A DNA stretch of 64,000 nucleotides from a virus. Shown here in pieces: positions 33,491-43,376 of this stretch (positions are counted from its first letter, which is position 1; the number at the start of each line of letters is the position of its first letter). Location: the IMG/VR virus record IMGVR_UViG_3300037847_005729, positions 1-64,000 of that record; one strand, 5' to 3'. A program made the translations under genes and the position numbers. Under the pieces are notes generated by a model. The model saw only the letters and a program-made list of their open reading frames with translations, was not told the DNA's origin and made no database searches.

Positions 33491-36400
33491 TCCAGTATTT
33501 TTTATCGCAAATGATCCAGTAAGTTTATAAGGCGATTCTGGGTTTTGTATAGCTGTAATCGCTACTTTGTAAGTGCCAACAGCGCTTAAATTGTAAATGT
33601 TGAATGGTGTAACTGGGGGATCGCTACTCTGATCTTTAATAAATTCTTTGAATATATATCTTTGATTTGGAGTCGTTAGGGAAACCCTATATCTATCCTC
33701 CGTTCCATCACTTTGCCCTGTTATTTGTCCAGTAAATTGGATTGAACCGTCTGGAAGAAAACCTGTTCCAGTAATAAATCCTTGTGGCGGTGTAGGAACA
33801 TTTAATTCAAAAGTTGGTGTTCCTATATTAAACCCATAACCAGTGTCCACAAAGTTTAATTCTTCTATTTTTGTAAATTTACCTGTGTTAAATTCTACAG
33901 CGTCTATTTGGTATTGATTTACCTCTCTTTCACTTATAGAGGTTACTCTATAAAATTTTTGATCTCTGTTAGTTAAACTTACATTGAAAGAACTACCAGT
34001 TTGAACTCCTGTTATAAATTCAAAATCATTTTGTTTTGGATCTAATAAAACTTTTGTTAAATGTTCTCCGCTTGCTTTGAAACCAGTTATGTCAAATTCA
34101 CTTAATTGTCTTCTATCTAAATTTTCTATGGCTCTTAAAGGAATATGTTCACTAAATACATCATTATCTGGTCCAACTAAACCTGTTTTAAATGGATCGT
34201 GAGCTATGTCATATAATTTTTGATAATCTGTTTGTTGTAATGTTGTGAATAATTGAATACCCTTTCCAGTATCTATAATACCAGTTTTTACGTCAGAGCT
34301 AATCAAAACAAAATGTGAATCTCCACCAATATCTGGGAAAGTTCCAAGTGGTGCTCCAGTTCCGGTTTGCAGTCCTAAAACTTTTCCATAACTGAGTTCA
34401 AAATTCATTAATTCATCTTCTATTTGTATTATATCACCAGGACTTACAACTAAAGCTTCTTGACCAGCTGTGAATCTAACACTTTCAGTTTCTACTGTAT
34501 TTCCGAATAATATATATCTAGCAAGTCTTTGGGCTTGTCCTCTTGATGTACAACCAAATCCTTCTACTTCGTTTGTAACTAAACCAAATTTTTTGATTCT
34601 ATCTTCGTCTTCAGCGTACTCAGTTTTTACCATAAACTTGTCATCTTTATCTTGGTAAGATACAGCTACTCTTGAGTACCTAGACGATCTTAAAGAATCA
34701 GAGTAGTTAAATTGTCCATCTAAAACATTTTGATTGTTAAATATTGCAGTTGGTTTTTTGGGTTGATCAACTGTAAAGTTAAATGAAGACCCACCCCAAT
34801 AAGGTATAGCTCTAAATGAAGATGCTAAAGTTCCTATTAATTCAAATGCATTAGTTTCATTTGATATGAGTGCGTTAGTAGAAAATCTTGGCTCTAAACC
34901 ACCTTTGCCATCTGATATACCAGAAAAGCCACCATCTTTATCAACACCATCACAGTATCTTCCTAAAGAATAAAGTTTAAATATATCTATGTCTTGTAAG
35001 TCATCTAGTTGCCCTCCAGCTCCGTAAACAGGATTTATCATCATATCATACAAAATCCAAGCTGGATTATCAGACCAACCAGTTTTAAGAGAACCATTGA
35101 ATTCTCCTTCGTATACATTAATCAATTTCTTAGAGCAAAATCCACTCTCATCAATAACTACATTTTTACTAGGGCTATTTGGATTCGTATCAACTGTTAC
35201 AACATCCGTATATTGAGTTCCGCTTTTATCACTTAGTTCAAAGAGGGCTGAAGCACTAACACTAGCATCTAAATTTCCACCATGTTCATTTGGTCCAAAA
35301 AATATAATTTTACTGTGTGCGGGAGAAGTTCCAGTGCCCTCTATAGCCAATATTCTATGCAAGCCATTAACCTTGTTACTAGGTGTGCTTGAGCCTAAAA
35401 CGGAAGCACCCGTTCCAGCTGCGGAGCCCCCACCATTTACACCGTCTACTCGTATAAAAGCACGAGGTCTTAAAATATCTGTAAGTAGTAGATCTCTATC
35501 AAAAGTTACTTCTAAAGCGTGTCCACCACTAAATGCAACTCTTTGTATAGATGGTTTAGATCCATCAGCGTTTAAATAATCTCCAGTAGGTATACCTATC
35601 TCACTAATAAATGGTACAGGATTACTTAAAACTAACCCAGTTGACGCAACAACAGGTATAAATGGAACAACAGATCTCCTATCACCCGCTGTGTAACCCA
35701 CAGTTGGTTTAGTTTCACGAACATTAGTAACCCCTATAAATTGTCCAGTGTTGCCTCCACCATAAAAATAACCAGATAAAGGATCACTATCAACGTGATG
35801 TATTAATGCACCATTTCTTCTTATTTTAAGTTCAGAAAAATAAGCTCCTTCACTTCCTTTCTTTAATAATCCAGTAGCGTTGTGACCAGTTCCAAAAGCT
35901 CCTACTATAAATTTTCCATTTTCAAAAACCATATCTGGTCTATTTTGTAAACTAAACACCTCCCTATAATCATGACCAGTAATATTCAATCGCATTTCAA
36001 CTTTTGTTCCAACAACATTGATTGCACCTCTTAATGTTTTTCCATTTCCATCGTGGAAATTTATTGTACCTACTTGATTTCCAGCTCCAGTTATTTCTTC
36101 AATTATTGATGGTGTTGCATGCCCTTCTCCATTCGAAGCTCTTCCAGAAAAACTACCAGTTGAAAAACACAATCTATTACCTGTAACATAACAAAACATA
36201 TTAGTGTTACTTTCAATTGCTTGACCAGTGATTCCCGTTGCTATTGTAGAAAATATAAATTGTCCACTTTGAGTTGTGTTGTGTGGTTCAATCTGCCTAT
36301 AGTAGCCCGTTCTTGTAGATGAAAACGATAAATCATTTAACTCTCCATCAGTTTTTACTGCGATAACATCTTCTGTTCCACCAGCGTTATTTGGTTCTGC

Positions 36401-39400
36401 ATCAGCCCAAACTTCGTACCTTCTTCCATTGATTACTGTATTACTTAATCTTCCCTCAGAATCAGTGTGTCCGGTTAACCCCGTTGATAGTCTATTAGTT
36501 TGACCACCATCATTTATAAAGAAAAATCCAGTCCTTCTTCCATCTGCTATTGATACAGTATTAGACTCAACACCAGAATCTGCTAAACCTATCCAACCTG
36601 CTTGAAAATGTCCAGTAAACTGATCATGCCACTGAGCGTATTCTTGATCATTATCCCAAATAAGTAAACTAGCACCAGGCACCTCTGTTATTCCAGTGTG
36701 AAATCTAGCTTCGTTAAAGGTTAAGTTTCCTCCTTCGTGTTTGCCAACATAATCATATGTTTTACTGGGGTTATCAGATACCCCTAATCTTACTTCAAAT
36801 TCTATTTCAAAATTGTCTGTACCTTTTAGAAAAATTGTATCTAAATTAGTTAGCGCAAATTTTTCATCTGGTCTTAAAAGTTTTCTTTGACCATAAGATT
36901 TTTCGTCGTTTATAAATCTTTTATCTATACCATTTGTGTCTAAAGGAAAATAATTGCTAGGTATAAGAATTTTTTTCAACCTCATATCGTAAGTTCTCGC
37001 TGGTATATCCGAAAACTGTCTTGCATCTATAGTATTTCCAAAAAGAGATGATAAAGGATATGTAAAATCAGATGCTATATATTCAGTAAAATATGAAAGC
37101 GCAACATCTCTACTTATTAAAATAGACTCAGTTTCAAATTCTTTTTTTCTAACCCTTACAAATCTTTTAACATCTTTCCAAGAATCTTCTGGGAACAGTA
37201 AATCCCCACCACTTATATTAAATCTAGTTAAAATTGATTCTGTAACACCAGTAATATCTGTGGCTTTTATATTTTTTAATTGTCTAGGATTAGGTAAATC
37301 TTCTATTTGCAAAGTGTTCAAATAAGGTCTTGTGACAATCCCATTAAATGAAAACTCTTGAGCTCTATTAAAAGTTGATAAGGCTATATCTTGTAATGAA
37401 GCTCCTTTCGTTAAAGCTGTATCAACTTCTTGTTCAGATAAACCAGCCGATCCAGATTGATTTACTAAATCAAAACCACCGACAGCTGCTGTTACTCCTA
37501 ATGTATTTCTATTTAATCCAAAAACTTGATTGTTAAGGGTAAATGGGCCCGTAAAAGCACCACCAGCAAAACAACCTACACCTTTATAATCACTACCCTC
37601 ATACAATGGGGAACCAGATCCACCAGCTCCTGTTGGGGCTCCACTATGAATTGCAAAAAATTTATTGCCGTGTGTGCCTGCGTTTGTTCTATGAGTGCCA
37701 TGAGGAGGTGGTACAACTGCTCTATCTAAAACTCCTGTTCTAACAAAGGCTTCATTAAATCGAGTTCTTGTGTTACCATTTAAAAGGACTTCTAGTACAG
37801 GTCTTGCAACAAATCCACTACCAGCGGAATATTCTAAATTTCCACCAGCTGCAGCAGCAGAATCCAAATGACCAAAACTACCAGTTCTTATTCCACTCTC
37901 TAACTCTGCATCAATTACTTCGTGTCCACCCTCAAATGAAAAATTAAAAAGTTCTCTTGGGTCTTTACCAGTAACATGACGCCCAAATTCAACCACTACA
38001 GAGGATCTAATATCTATATCATTTGTCGGATCATAAACAAAAGGTGCTACAAAATCATAAGTAGCGCCAACTTGTTTAGTATAAAATATTCCAGAACCAC
38101 TGTTTAATGTTGATGCTTCACCATGCTTCCTAGAATCATTAAGAATTATATCTCCATCAGCGTTTTTAAAAACTAGAGTTTTTCCAGTAAGAGGTAATAA
38201 ACCTGTTATAGTGTCGTGATCTTGATGAACTTCAAAATTATTTATTGTATAAAACATTTGACCCAAATGATCAGTTGTAAAACCGAACTGTCTCATATCA
38301 ACAAGTTTTGGTTCATGACCAGCCTTAAATATATTACTTTGATCAGTGTTAGATGCAAAATTTCCTCCTGTACAAGCATCAAAAGCACTTAGATAATGTA
38401 GCTGTCCAGTTTTTTGACCCTCTGAATTTGTGCCAGTTCCTCTAAGTATTACCCCAGATCCAGATACAACTTCTTGTAAGAAAACTCCACTAGTGCTAAT
38501 TTGAAAAACTGAAAGATCATGCAGTCCAGTTAATGCTGGAAGAGCTCTACCTTTAGTCAATTGTTTAAATTCATTACCGTCTCCTTGGAAAGGTGGAGGA
38601 ATTGACATTTCAGTAGCAGTTTCAAACCCGTACTCTACTATCATAGTTAAATTAGCCGGGGCACTTGTGCCAGCGTTCTCTCCCTCAGCTATCGTGTCTT
38701 CAAGTTTATCAATTTTTATAGTTGGTGTACATTTCGTTACTTCCTTTTGTTGAATTATATGTGTGTGAGAAAATTCTTCTGAGTCCACTGGTAGATTTCC
38801 TTGCCAACCAGCGAAATCTTTTTCATGTCTAATGTCAGCATTTCCTAAACCAGCTTGGGCGCTTCCTGGTGCATCAGTAGAAAACGCCCCTAAGATTTGC
38901 CTATTTACATAATACTCTCTACTACCAGATGAATAATCTGATAATTTATTTTGATATTCACTTCCATTTGTGAATTGTACGTTTACGTTTTCATAATTAT
39001 ACTTTTCTAGTTTGTCGCTAGTGAAAGAAAATTTAATATTATTTTTAGTAAATTCATTCGGATCTCCTAGTTGATAATAACTAGGATTTGTTAAATATAA
39101 TTTAAATCTATCGTATGCTACGGTAAATCTTTCAAATTCCATGTATCCAGTGTTATAACCAGCAGACAAATCTTCTATTGACATAGGGTTACCTTCAGTA
39201 CCACTATGGTTTAAGAAAAATTTACCAGTTTCAAATTGTCCATTTGATCCAGTAATTTCTGCATTACCAACATAAAAAAACATTAATGTTTCCCCAAGTA
39301 AACTTGTTTCTGTTCCATTTCCAAAATAACCCAAAAAACTATAATTTTCTGGACTTTCGTATATTTCTAAAGTTCTTGGATCTTGAAAAGATCTTTTAAA

Positions 39401-40654
39401 CGACCTATCATTTACTGATAATAAACTTTTTGTTTGGTTGATCACTCGACCACTACCATTTATATTTTCCGTTCTAGGAAAAGCTTGTAAAACAGCTTCA
39501 CCACTTGTTCCGAGATCTGCTTGAACTCTAAATCTAGCTAAACAAAATTTCGATAAATAGCTGTCATCGTACAAATTTTCAACCTCTGTTTTTAGAGAGT
39601 TAATATATCTTGTGGCATAGTGCGAATCCGTTGCTTTAAACGAACCGAATCCAGCTACCCCCTCTTCAATAGTCATTAGGTCACTTATAAAATCAGAGGA
39701 GCTTCCCTCTCTTACATCAAACACCCCCTTATTTCTTAACGTGGCGCTAACAAGTTGACCATTTGCATTAGTTCCAAAATCTACGTATGCTTCTATAGTT
39801 CTATCACTAATTCTAATACTAGCGTTGTTATTTGTGTATCTAAAATCGTATGATTCGCCATCGAGTCCTATTACCGTGCCCCTATCTGAATCTAACTCTG
39901 ACGGCTTGTAATTATTGATTCGTTTAACTATATCTTGATAGCTCGGTGTAAAACGAACTACCGGTCCAAATAGATGTCCTGCTCCTATAGGTGAGCCAAA
40001 AATAACTCCATTAGTTGTAACAGTTATGTTATCAGCGGCATCGTCGGAATCACTAGCTCTTATAACAACGCCCGTTATTTCAAGCATATCAACTGTCTTG
40101 TGTCTATTTCCGTAATCAAAACTTGAGGTCGCATTATGACTATTTGGATCTATAAAAACGTCCTGTTGTATAGTAGCAGTGGCTACTGATATTACATCAA
40201 AACCATTTTCTGCCACTGGATTAGCAACATCTCCCATGGCTATTCCATTAGCCGTATCAATGAGATTAGATATAGATTCAAGTTCAGCAACTATACCAGT
40301 TACGGTAGCTCTTCCTATGCTCTCTATACGGGCAAAATCTACATCAAGTTTTTGAAGAACTTTAGAACTAGAAGTTTTTATGGGGGTATCTGTGTAATGG
40401 ACAGCTGATAAAATTTCATAACCATCAGCTTTACTTCCATCTGCTTGAACCGGTCCCTCTACAGGGCCCTCTGAAACCAAATCTAAAACTTGAGCCACAG
40501 ACGTACTTTGGAAAACATTTGTTCCCTCATCTGGTGGAATTAATTTAGCAGTACCTCCAGACTTTGCACTACCTCCACCACCTTTAGATCCAACAATACC
40601 CCCTAGTTTTTTATCTAAGTATTTTTTGTAACTGTTCTGTATTTTTTTTGCCAT
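33482..40654 (-). CDS. J: Tail tip attachment protein, lambda gpJ-like, greatly enlarged
   Basis: 2390 residues against 1132 in lambda J. The gpJ core is recognisable: NVFQSTSVAQVLDLVSEGPV near residue 45, then much later WSDNPAWILYDMMINPVYG near 1865, FELIGTLASSFRAIPYWGG, GQFNYSDSLRSSRYSRVAVS and GCTSRGQAQRLARYILFG near 2040, ending in an Fn3-like domain. Between the first and second blocks lie over 1,000 extra residues rich in Gly/Thr/Asn with LamG/lectin-like stretches (e.g. FSLQNRPDMVFENGKFIVG). It would form the host-contacting central fibre. Start 40654 follows an AGTGTAA box with GGAG. Confidence 0.9.
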   Translation of the reverse strand: MAKKIQNSYKKYLDKKLGGIVGSKGGGGSAKSGGTAKLIPPDEGTNVFQSTSVAQVLDLVSEGPVEGPVQADGSKADGYEILSAVHYTDTPIKTSSSKVLQKLDVDFARIESIGRATVTGIVAELESISNLIDTANGIAMGDVANPVAENGFDVISVATATIQQDVFIDPNSHNATSSFDYGNRHKTVDMLEITGVVIRASDSDDAADNITVTTNGVIFGSPIGAGHLFGPVVRFTPSYQDIVKRINNYKPSELDSDRGTVIGLDGESYDFRYTNNNASIRISDRTIEAYVDFGTNANGQLVSATLRNKGVFDVREGSSSDFISDLMTIEEGVAGFGSFKATDSHYATRYINSLKTEVENLYDDSYLSKFCLARFRVQADLGTSGEAVLQAFPRTENINGSGRVINQTKSLLSVNDRSFKRSFQDPRTLEIYESPENYSFLGYFGNGTETSLLGETLMFFYVGNAEITGSNGQFETGKFFLNHSGTEGNPMSIEDLSAGYNTGYMEFERFTVAYDRFKLYLTNPSYYQLGDPNEFTKNNIKFSFTSDKLEKYNYENVNVQFTNGSEYQNKLSDYSSGSREYYVNRQILGAFSTDAPGSAQAGLGNADIRHEKDFAGWQGNLPVDSEEFSHTHIIQQKEVTKCTPTIKIDKLEDTIAEGENAGTSAPANLTMIVEYGFETATEMSIPPPFQGDGNEFKQLTKGRALPALTGLHDLSVFQISTSGVFLQEVVSGSGVILRGTGTNSEGQKTGQLHYLSAFDACTGGNFASNTDQSNIFKAGHEPKLVDMRQFGFTTDHLGQMFYTINNFEVHQDHDTITGLLPLTGKTLVFKNADGDIILNDSRKHGEASTLNSGSGIFYTKQVGATYDFVAPFVYDPTNDIDIRSSVVVEFGRHVTGKDPRELFNFSFEGGHEVIDAELESGIRTGSFGHLDSAAAAGGNLEYSAGSGFVARPVLEVLLNGNTRTRFNEAFVRTGVLDRAVVPPPHGTHRTNAGTHGNKFFAIHSGAPTGAGGSGSPLYEGSDYKGVGCFAGGAFTGPFTLNNQVFGLNRNTLGVTAAVGGFDLVNQSGSAGLSEQEVDTALTKGASLQDIALSTFNRAQEFSFNGIVTRPYLNTLQIEDLPNPRQLKNIKATDITGVTESILTRFNISGGDLLFPEDSWKDVKRFVRVRKKEFETESILISRDVALSYFTEYIASDFTYPLSSLFGNTIDARQFSDIPARTYDMRLKKILIPSNYFPLDTNGIDKRFINDEKSYGQRKLLRPDEKFALTNLDTIFLKGTDNFEIEFEVRLGVSDNPSKTYDYVGKHEGGNLTFNEARFHTGITEVPGASLLIWDNDQEYAQWHDQFTGHFQAGWIGLADSGVESNTVSIADGRRTGFFFINDGGQTNRLSTGLTGHTDSEGRLSNTVINGRRYEVWADAEPNNAGGTEDVIAVKTDGELNDLSFSSTRTGYYRQIEPHNTTQSGQFIFSTIATGITGQAIESNTNMFCYVTGNRLCFSTGSFSGRASNGEGHATPSIIEEITGAGNQVGTINFHDGNGKTLRGAINVVGTKVEMRLNITGHDYREVFSLQNRPDMVFENGKFIVGAFGTGHNATGLLKKGSEGAYFSELKIRRNGALIHHVDSDPLSGYFYGGGNTGQFIGVTNVRETKPTVGYTAGDRRSVVPFIPVVASTGLVLSNPVPFISEIGIPTGDYLNADGSKPSIQRVAFSGGHALEVTFDRDLLLTDILRPRAFIRVDGVNGGGSAAGTGASVLGSSTPSNKVNGLHRILAIEGTGTSPAHSKIIFFGPNEHGGNLDASVSASALFELSDKSGTQYTDVVTVDTNPNSPSKNVVIDESGFCSKKLINVYEGEFNGSLKTGWSDNPAWILYDMMINPVYGAGGQLDDLQDIDIFKLYSLGRYCDGVDKDGGFSGISDGKGGLEPRFSTNALISNETNAFELIGTLASSFRAIPYWGGSSFNFTVDQPKKPTAIFNNQNVLDGQFNYSDSLRSSRYSRVAVSYQDKDDKFMVKTEYAEDEDRIKKFGLVTNEVEGFGCTSRGQAQRLARYILFGNTVETESVRFTAGQEALVVSPGDIIQIEDELMNFELSYGKVLGLQTGTGAPLGTFPDIGGDSHFVLISSDVKTGIIDTGKGIQLFTTLQQTDYQKLYDIAHDPFKTGLVGPDNDVFSEHIPLRAIENLDRRQLSEFDITGFKASGEHLTKVLLDPKQNDFEFITGVQTGSSFNVSLTNRDQKFYRVTSISEREVNQYQIDAVEFNTGKFTKIEELNFVDTGYGFNIGTPTFELNVPTPPQGFITGTGFLPDGSIQFTGQITGQSDGTEDRYRVSLTTPNQRYIFKEFIKDQSSDPPVTPFNIYNLSAVGTYKVAITAIQNPESPYKLTGSFAIKNTGLN

Positions 40655-40670
40655 TGAATTTAATTACACT
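40655..40670 (-). promoter_or_regulatory. AGTGTAA box 9 nt before the gpJ start
   Basis: On the minus strand GGAGTGTAA ends at 40664, followed by 9 nt and ATG 40654. The overlapping GGAG could alternatively be a Shine-Dalgarno, so the box is less certain here. Confidence 0.4.
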
Positions 40671-41230
40671 CCTGCGCTACCTCCATATCCTTGAGGATTT
40701 TGACCCAAATTAGAATCAACAGAATCTTTATCAATTTGTTTGGTGATTGTTTGAATTACTTGAGAACCTACTCTCAATCTTCCATAACCAACTTGAACTG
40801 GGCTACCTTGATTAGTTGTATTTAATTGTGTTCCGAAAACAAAACTTGTGCTCTCAGCTCTAGCTACCACATCTTGAACATTGTATTGAGGTTTTGGTGA
40901 TAATATATAAGCTACACCAGCAGCAACAAAAGCAGAAACAACTGCATATATAATAAAATCCACACCATGACCAGCGATACTTGGAACCAAATCTATTGTT
41001 TTCATTTTTTGATATTCAAATGCACCATCTACATCATTAATTAATTCATCATTAACAACCATTTCATAATCCATACCATTGAAATGTTGTGTTTTTATTT
41101 CATCTAAAAAGTTTGAATATTTGGTAGACATCGCAGACAAAAAATCAGTCGGCTTGTTTAAATTCACAAATTCAAACTCTTGACCAAATTTTGTGGCTAA
41201 CAAACCATGTAGTCTAATCTTGGTTCTCAT
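40664..41230 (-). CDS. I: Tail assembly protein, lambda gpI-like
   Basis: 188 residues. IRLHGLLATKFGQEFEFVNL opens like lambda TipI (ubiquitin-like N-domain), VPSIAGHGVDFIIYAVVSAFVAAGVAYIL is a hydrophobic segment typical of this family (split here only by length), and VFGTQLNTTNQGSPVQVGYG with GSQVIQTIT matches the conserved 'G..nt..qG.pvPv.YG...vGs.vis' end. It overlaps the gpK-like gene by 17 nt and lies 9 bp before gpJ, the lambda order K-I-J. Confidence 0.85.
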   Translation of the reverse strand: MRTKIRLHGLLATKFGQEFEFVNLNKPTDFLSAMSTKYSNFLDEIKTQHFNGMDYEMVVNDELINDVDGAFEYQKMKTIDLVPSIAGHGVDFIIYAVVSAFVAAGVAYILSPKPQYNVQDVVARAESTSFVFGTQLNTTNQGSPVQVGYGRLRVGSQVIQTITKQIDKDSVDSNLGQNPQGYGGSAGV

Positions 41231-41582
41231 ATAATATATTTTTTAATTTACTTATGTCTTTACAATTTTCTGGTTCATAAATGAAAAATTTTCTAGTTTC
41301 CTTTGAAAATATTATAAATGGTAAACATGAAACTTCAGAACTTTTTTTATCTCTTGTTGATGGTTGCTCAGATCCTTTGGGGTGAGAATGGTAAATTGCT
41401 ATCGGATCATATTTGTTTTTAACATATAGATAATCGTTTGCTGATATTTGAAAAGTATCGCCTTTGTTCTTAGCAATATTTTTGACAGGAACTATATCAA
41501 AATCCTCCTCTCCAAAAACGAAACCACAAACTTCTTCTTCGCTTTTGCAACACTCTTTAATAATCTCTTGTTTAATAGCCAT
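41214..41582 (-). CDS. K: Tail assembly protein, lambda gpK-like JAB/MPN metalloprotease domain
   Basis: 122 residues from ATG 41582 (MAIKQEIIKEC); a longer in-frame extension lies inside the upstream gene and is ignored. EEVCGFVFGEEDFDIVPVKN supplies the Glu, and AIYHSHPKGSEQPSTRDKKS supplies HxHP...S...D, the complete JAMM zinc site of the gpK N-terminal domain. The NlpC/P60 domain of lambda K is missing, so this is the JAB half only. It overlaps gpL by 11 nt and gpI by 17 nt. Confidence 0.88.
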   Translation of the reverse strand: MAIKQEIIKECCKSEEEVCGFVFGEEDFDIVPVKNIAKNKGDTFQISANDYLYVKNKYDPIAIYHSHPKGSEQPSTRDKKSSEVSCLPFIIFSKETRKFFIYEPENCKDISKLKNILYENQD

Positions 41583-42675
41583 AAGTTTCCGTTCCAGGGA
41601 ATCCTCCAAATGGTAAATCCTTTCCGTCGTTAATTCCGTCGTCAAATTCGTCACTATCAAACCTTAACTTACACCCACCCAACCTTTTGGAGCAAACATC
41701 TTGAATCCATAAATCTTGTCTTTTTTCTGGTTTGAAGTCTTCATTGGTTGGAACGTGAGTTTTTTTACACACATAATATGTATAATTAGAAGCAAGAGGG
41801 CTGTAGTTTAACGCTTGAGCTTTAGCGATTCTATCACTTACTTTGAATATATAATCTCCAGCGTGATAAGTATGACTTCCACTATACCACATACCACTAT
41901 TAATAATCACAGCTGATTCATTTCCAGGATCTGCGCCCAACCTAACACCGTGTATTGCATTTTTGCCCGGTTTAGCCGCTTCTGGTGGAAATATACCAGA
42001 ATTTAAAAAATATTTACCAGCAGAGGTGCCTGTTACAAAATAACTATCATTTGTATCTCCAACAGGTCTATCTAAACCATCTGAGAGAGTGCTTGATTTA
42101 TGTCCATACCTACACCCTGCGCCTCTATAAATCCAACTACAATATCTAGACGCAACTTTTCTATTCGGCACGCTAACATTTTCAAGTTCAAAACTAGATA
42201 CTAATTCTAGTTCTACAAATAATTTGTTTTCCGATACTTTTCTGGACACAAAATATTTTTCTTTTGGCAATTTTGCGTTTGGGTTAGCGGCTCCAAATGG
42301 ATTCCCAGCAGGAAAATTAACATCATCTAAAAATTTAACAAAAGTTCTGGTTCTCTCAAACTTAGCGTTATTTAAATTTTCATACTTTCTTAATATAGAG
42401 GACATATACATTCCAGCATTAGATATCCTCACTTTAGGTCTAGGCAATCTTTGATTACCTAAAACTTCAAAACCTTCAGCCTCTATTGGTATTGGCAAAT
42501 ATTCTTGTCCATTGTAAACTATTTTTTGATTTACTCCATTAGTTCCTGGGTGAAAGTGAATTACTGCTTGACTATCGTTATGATAATCGTAGTATAAAGA
42601 AAACAATTCAACCATTGCGGTTGGCTCAATTTCAAAAATATGCCTAACAAGATCGTTATCTAAACCCTTTGCCAT
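41572..42675 (-). CDS. L: Minor tail protein, lambda gpL-like (Fe-S binding)
   Basis: 367 residues. PIPIEAEGFEVLGNQRLPRP is the N-terminal gpL block, VASRYCSWIYRGAGCRYGHK gives the first Cys pair and CSKRLGGCKLRF the second, with PFGGFPG at the end: the four-Cys pattern that binds a [4Fe-4S] cluster in lambda gpL. The ~100 residues between the Cys pairs (SAGKYFLNSGIFPPEAAKPG onward) are longer than in lambda. It belongs to the tail-tip baseplate. First gene of the minus-strand tail operon, directly behind an AGTGTAA box. Confidence 0.88.
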   Translation of the reverse strand: MAKGLDNDLVRHIFEIEPTAMVELFSLYYDYHNDSQAVIHFHPGTNGVNQKIVYNGQEYLPIPIEAEGFEVLGNQRLPRPKVRISNAGMYMSSILRKYENLNNAKFERTRTFVKFLDDVNFPAGNPFGAANPNAKLPKEKYFVSRKVSENKLFVELELVSSFELENVSVPNRKVASRYCSWIYRGAGCRYGHKSSTLSDGLDRPVGDTNDSYFVTGTSAGKYFLNSGIFPPEAAKPGKNAIHGVRLGADPGNESAVIINSGMWYSGSHTYHAGDYIFKVSDRIAKAQALNYSPLASNYTYYVCKKTHVPTNEDFKPEKRQDLWIQDVCSKRLGGCKLRFDSDEFDDGINDGKDLPFGGFPGTETYGY

Positions 42676-42690
42676 AAAATATATTACACA
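42676..42690 (-). promoter_or_regulatory. AGTGTAA-like box 8 nt before the tail operon
   Basis: TGTGTAA on the minus strand (complement of 42684-42690), then TATATTTT and ATG 42675. It heads the L-K-I-J operon, which supports a structural (late) promoter role for this box. Confidence 0.6.
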
Positions 42691-42695
42691 AAAAT

Positions 42696-43160
42696 ATGTA
42701 CTCCTTTAGACTATATAATAAAACAGACTTTGAAAAAATTTTAAATATTTTTTTTAAATTTCAAATGTCTGCTAAAATTAAATCAATGTATGGCGATTAT
42801 ACCCACAAATCACCAATGATGATGTACTCTTACTTGAGGGATAAACTTTCCTTACTAATTAAAGAATCTAATGATATTTATGTGGGAACAATAGATGATG
42901 AGCCTTTTGGAATCGTGTTTTTTAAGGGCGATGTGTTAACTTTAGTGTTTAAAAAGGTTGATTTACCCTTTAACACCAACGTAAAAAAGGTTTTATTAGG
43001 TATAATATCAGATTATAAGAGCAAAACAGGGTCAAAAGTCTACGCTTACCTAACAAAAAGAGAAAAATTTGATAAATATATTGAATTTATGAAAAAAAAG
43101 TTTGACATTTCCGTAAAAGGGGTAGATAATTTTGGTAAAGTAATAATAGAATTTTTATAA
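42696..43160 (+). CDS. Hypothetical protein, weakly GNAT-like
   Basis: 154 residues, divergent from the tail operon with starts only 20 bp apart. The layout of N-terminal helices (FEKILNIFFKFQMSAKIKS), then NDIYVGTIDDEPFGIVFFKG and DVLTLVFKKVDLPFNTNVKK with a final strand recalls the small GNAT-type proteins often found beside phage structural genes. The acetyl-CoA loop motif is not evident, so function is open. Confidence 0.45.
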   Translation: MYSFRLYNKTDFEKILNIFFKFQMSAKIKSMYGDYTHKSPMMMYSYLRDKLSLLIKESNDIYVGTIDDEPFGIVFFKGDVLTLVFKKVDLPFNTNVKKVLLGIISDYKSKTGSKVYAYLTKREKFDKYIEFMKKKFDISVKGVDNFGKVIIEFL

Positions 43161-43161
43161 T

Positions 43162-43362
43162 ATGTCAGATAAATGGGAAGGTAGTCAGTGGACAAAGAAT
43201 CAAAAAGGTGCAATTTGGGCAAAACAATCCAAAAATGGTAAATTTATGTCTGGATATATCAAAATTGGAGATACAGAACACAAAATTGTTATATTCCCAA
43301 ACAAATATAAAAAAAGTAAAGATCAGCCAGAATTTATTGTGTACGAACCATTCAAAAATTAG
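43162..43362 (+). CDS. Small OB-fold-like hypothetical protein
   Basis: 66 residues. GAIWAKQSKNGKFMSGYIKI, then EHKIVIFPNKYKKSKDQPEF, fits the pattern of short DUF736-like/ssDNA-binding phage proteins ('w.k.s..G..y.sG.i...g....i.iFpNkyk....P.f.iy'). Proposed role, binding nucleic acid, is inference. It follows the previous gene by one base. Confidence 0.5.
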   Translation: MSDKWEGSQWTKNQKGAIWAKQSKNGKFMSGYIKIGDTEHKIVIFPNKYKKSKDQPEFIVYEPFKN

Positions 43363-43376
43363 TGTAAATAACACTA
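43361..43376 (+). promoter_or_regulatory. AGTGTAA box 9 nt before start
   Basis: AGTGTAA (43361-43367), 9 nt, ATG 43377. It precedes a virion-type gene and overlaps the stop of the small upstream ORF. Confidence 0.5.
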
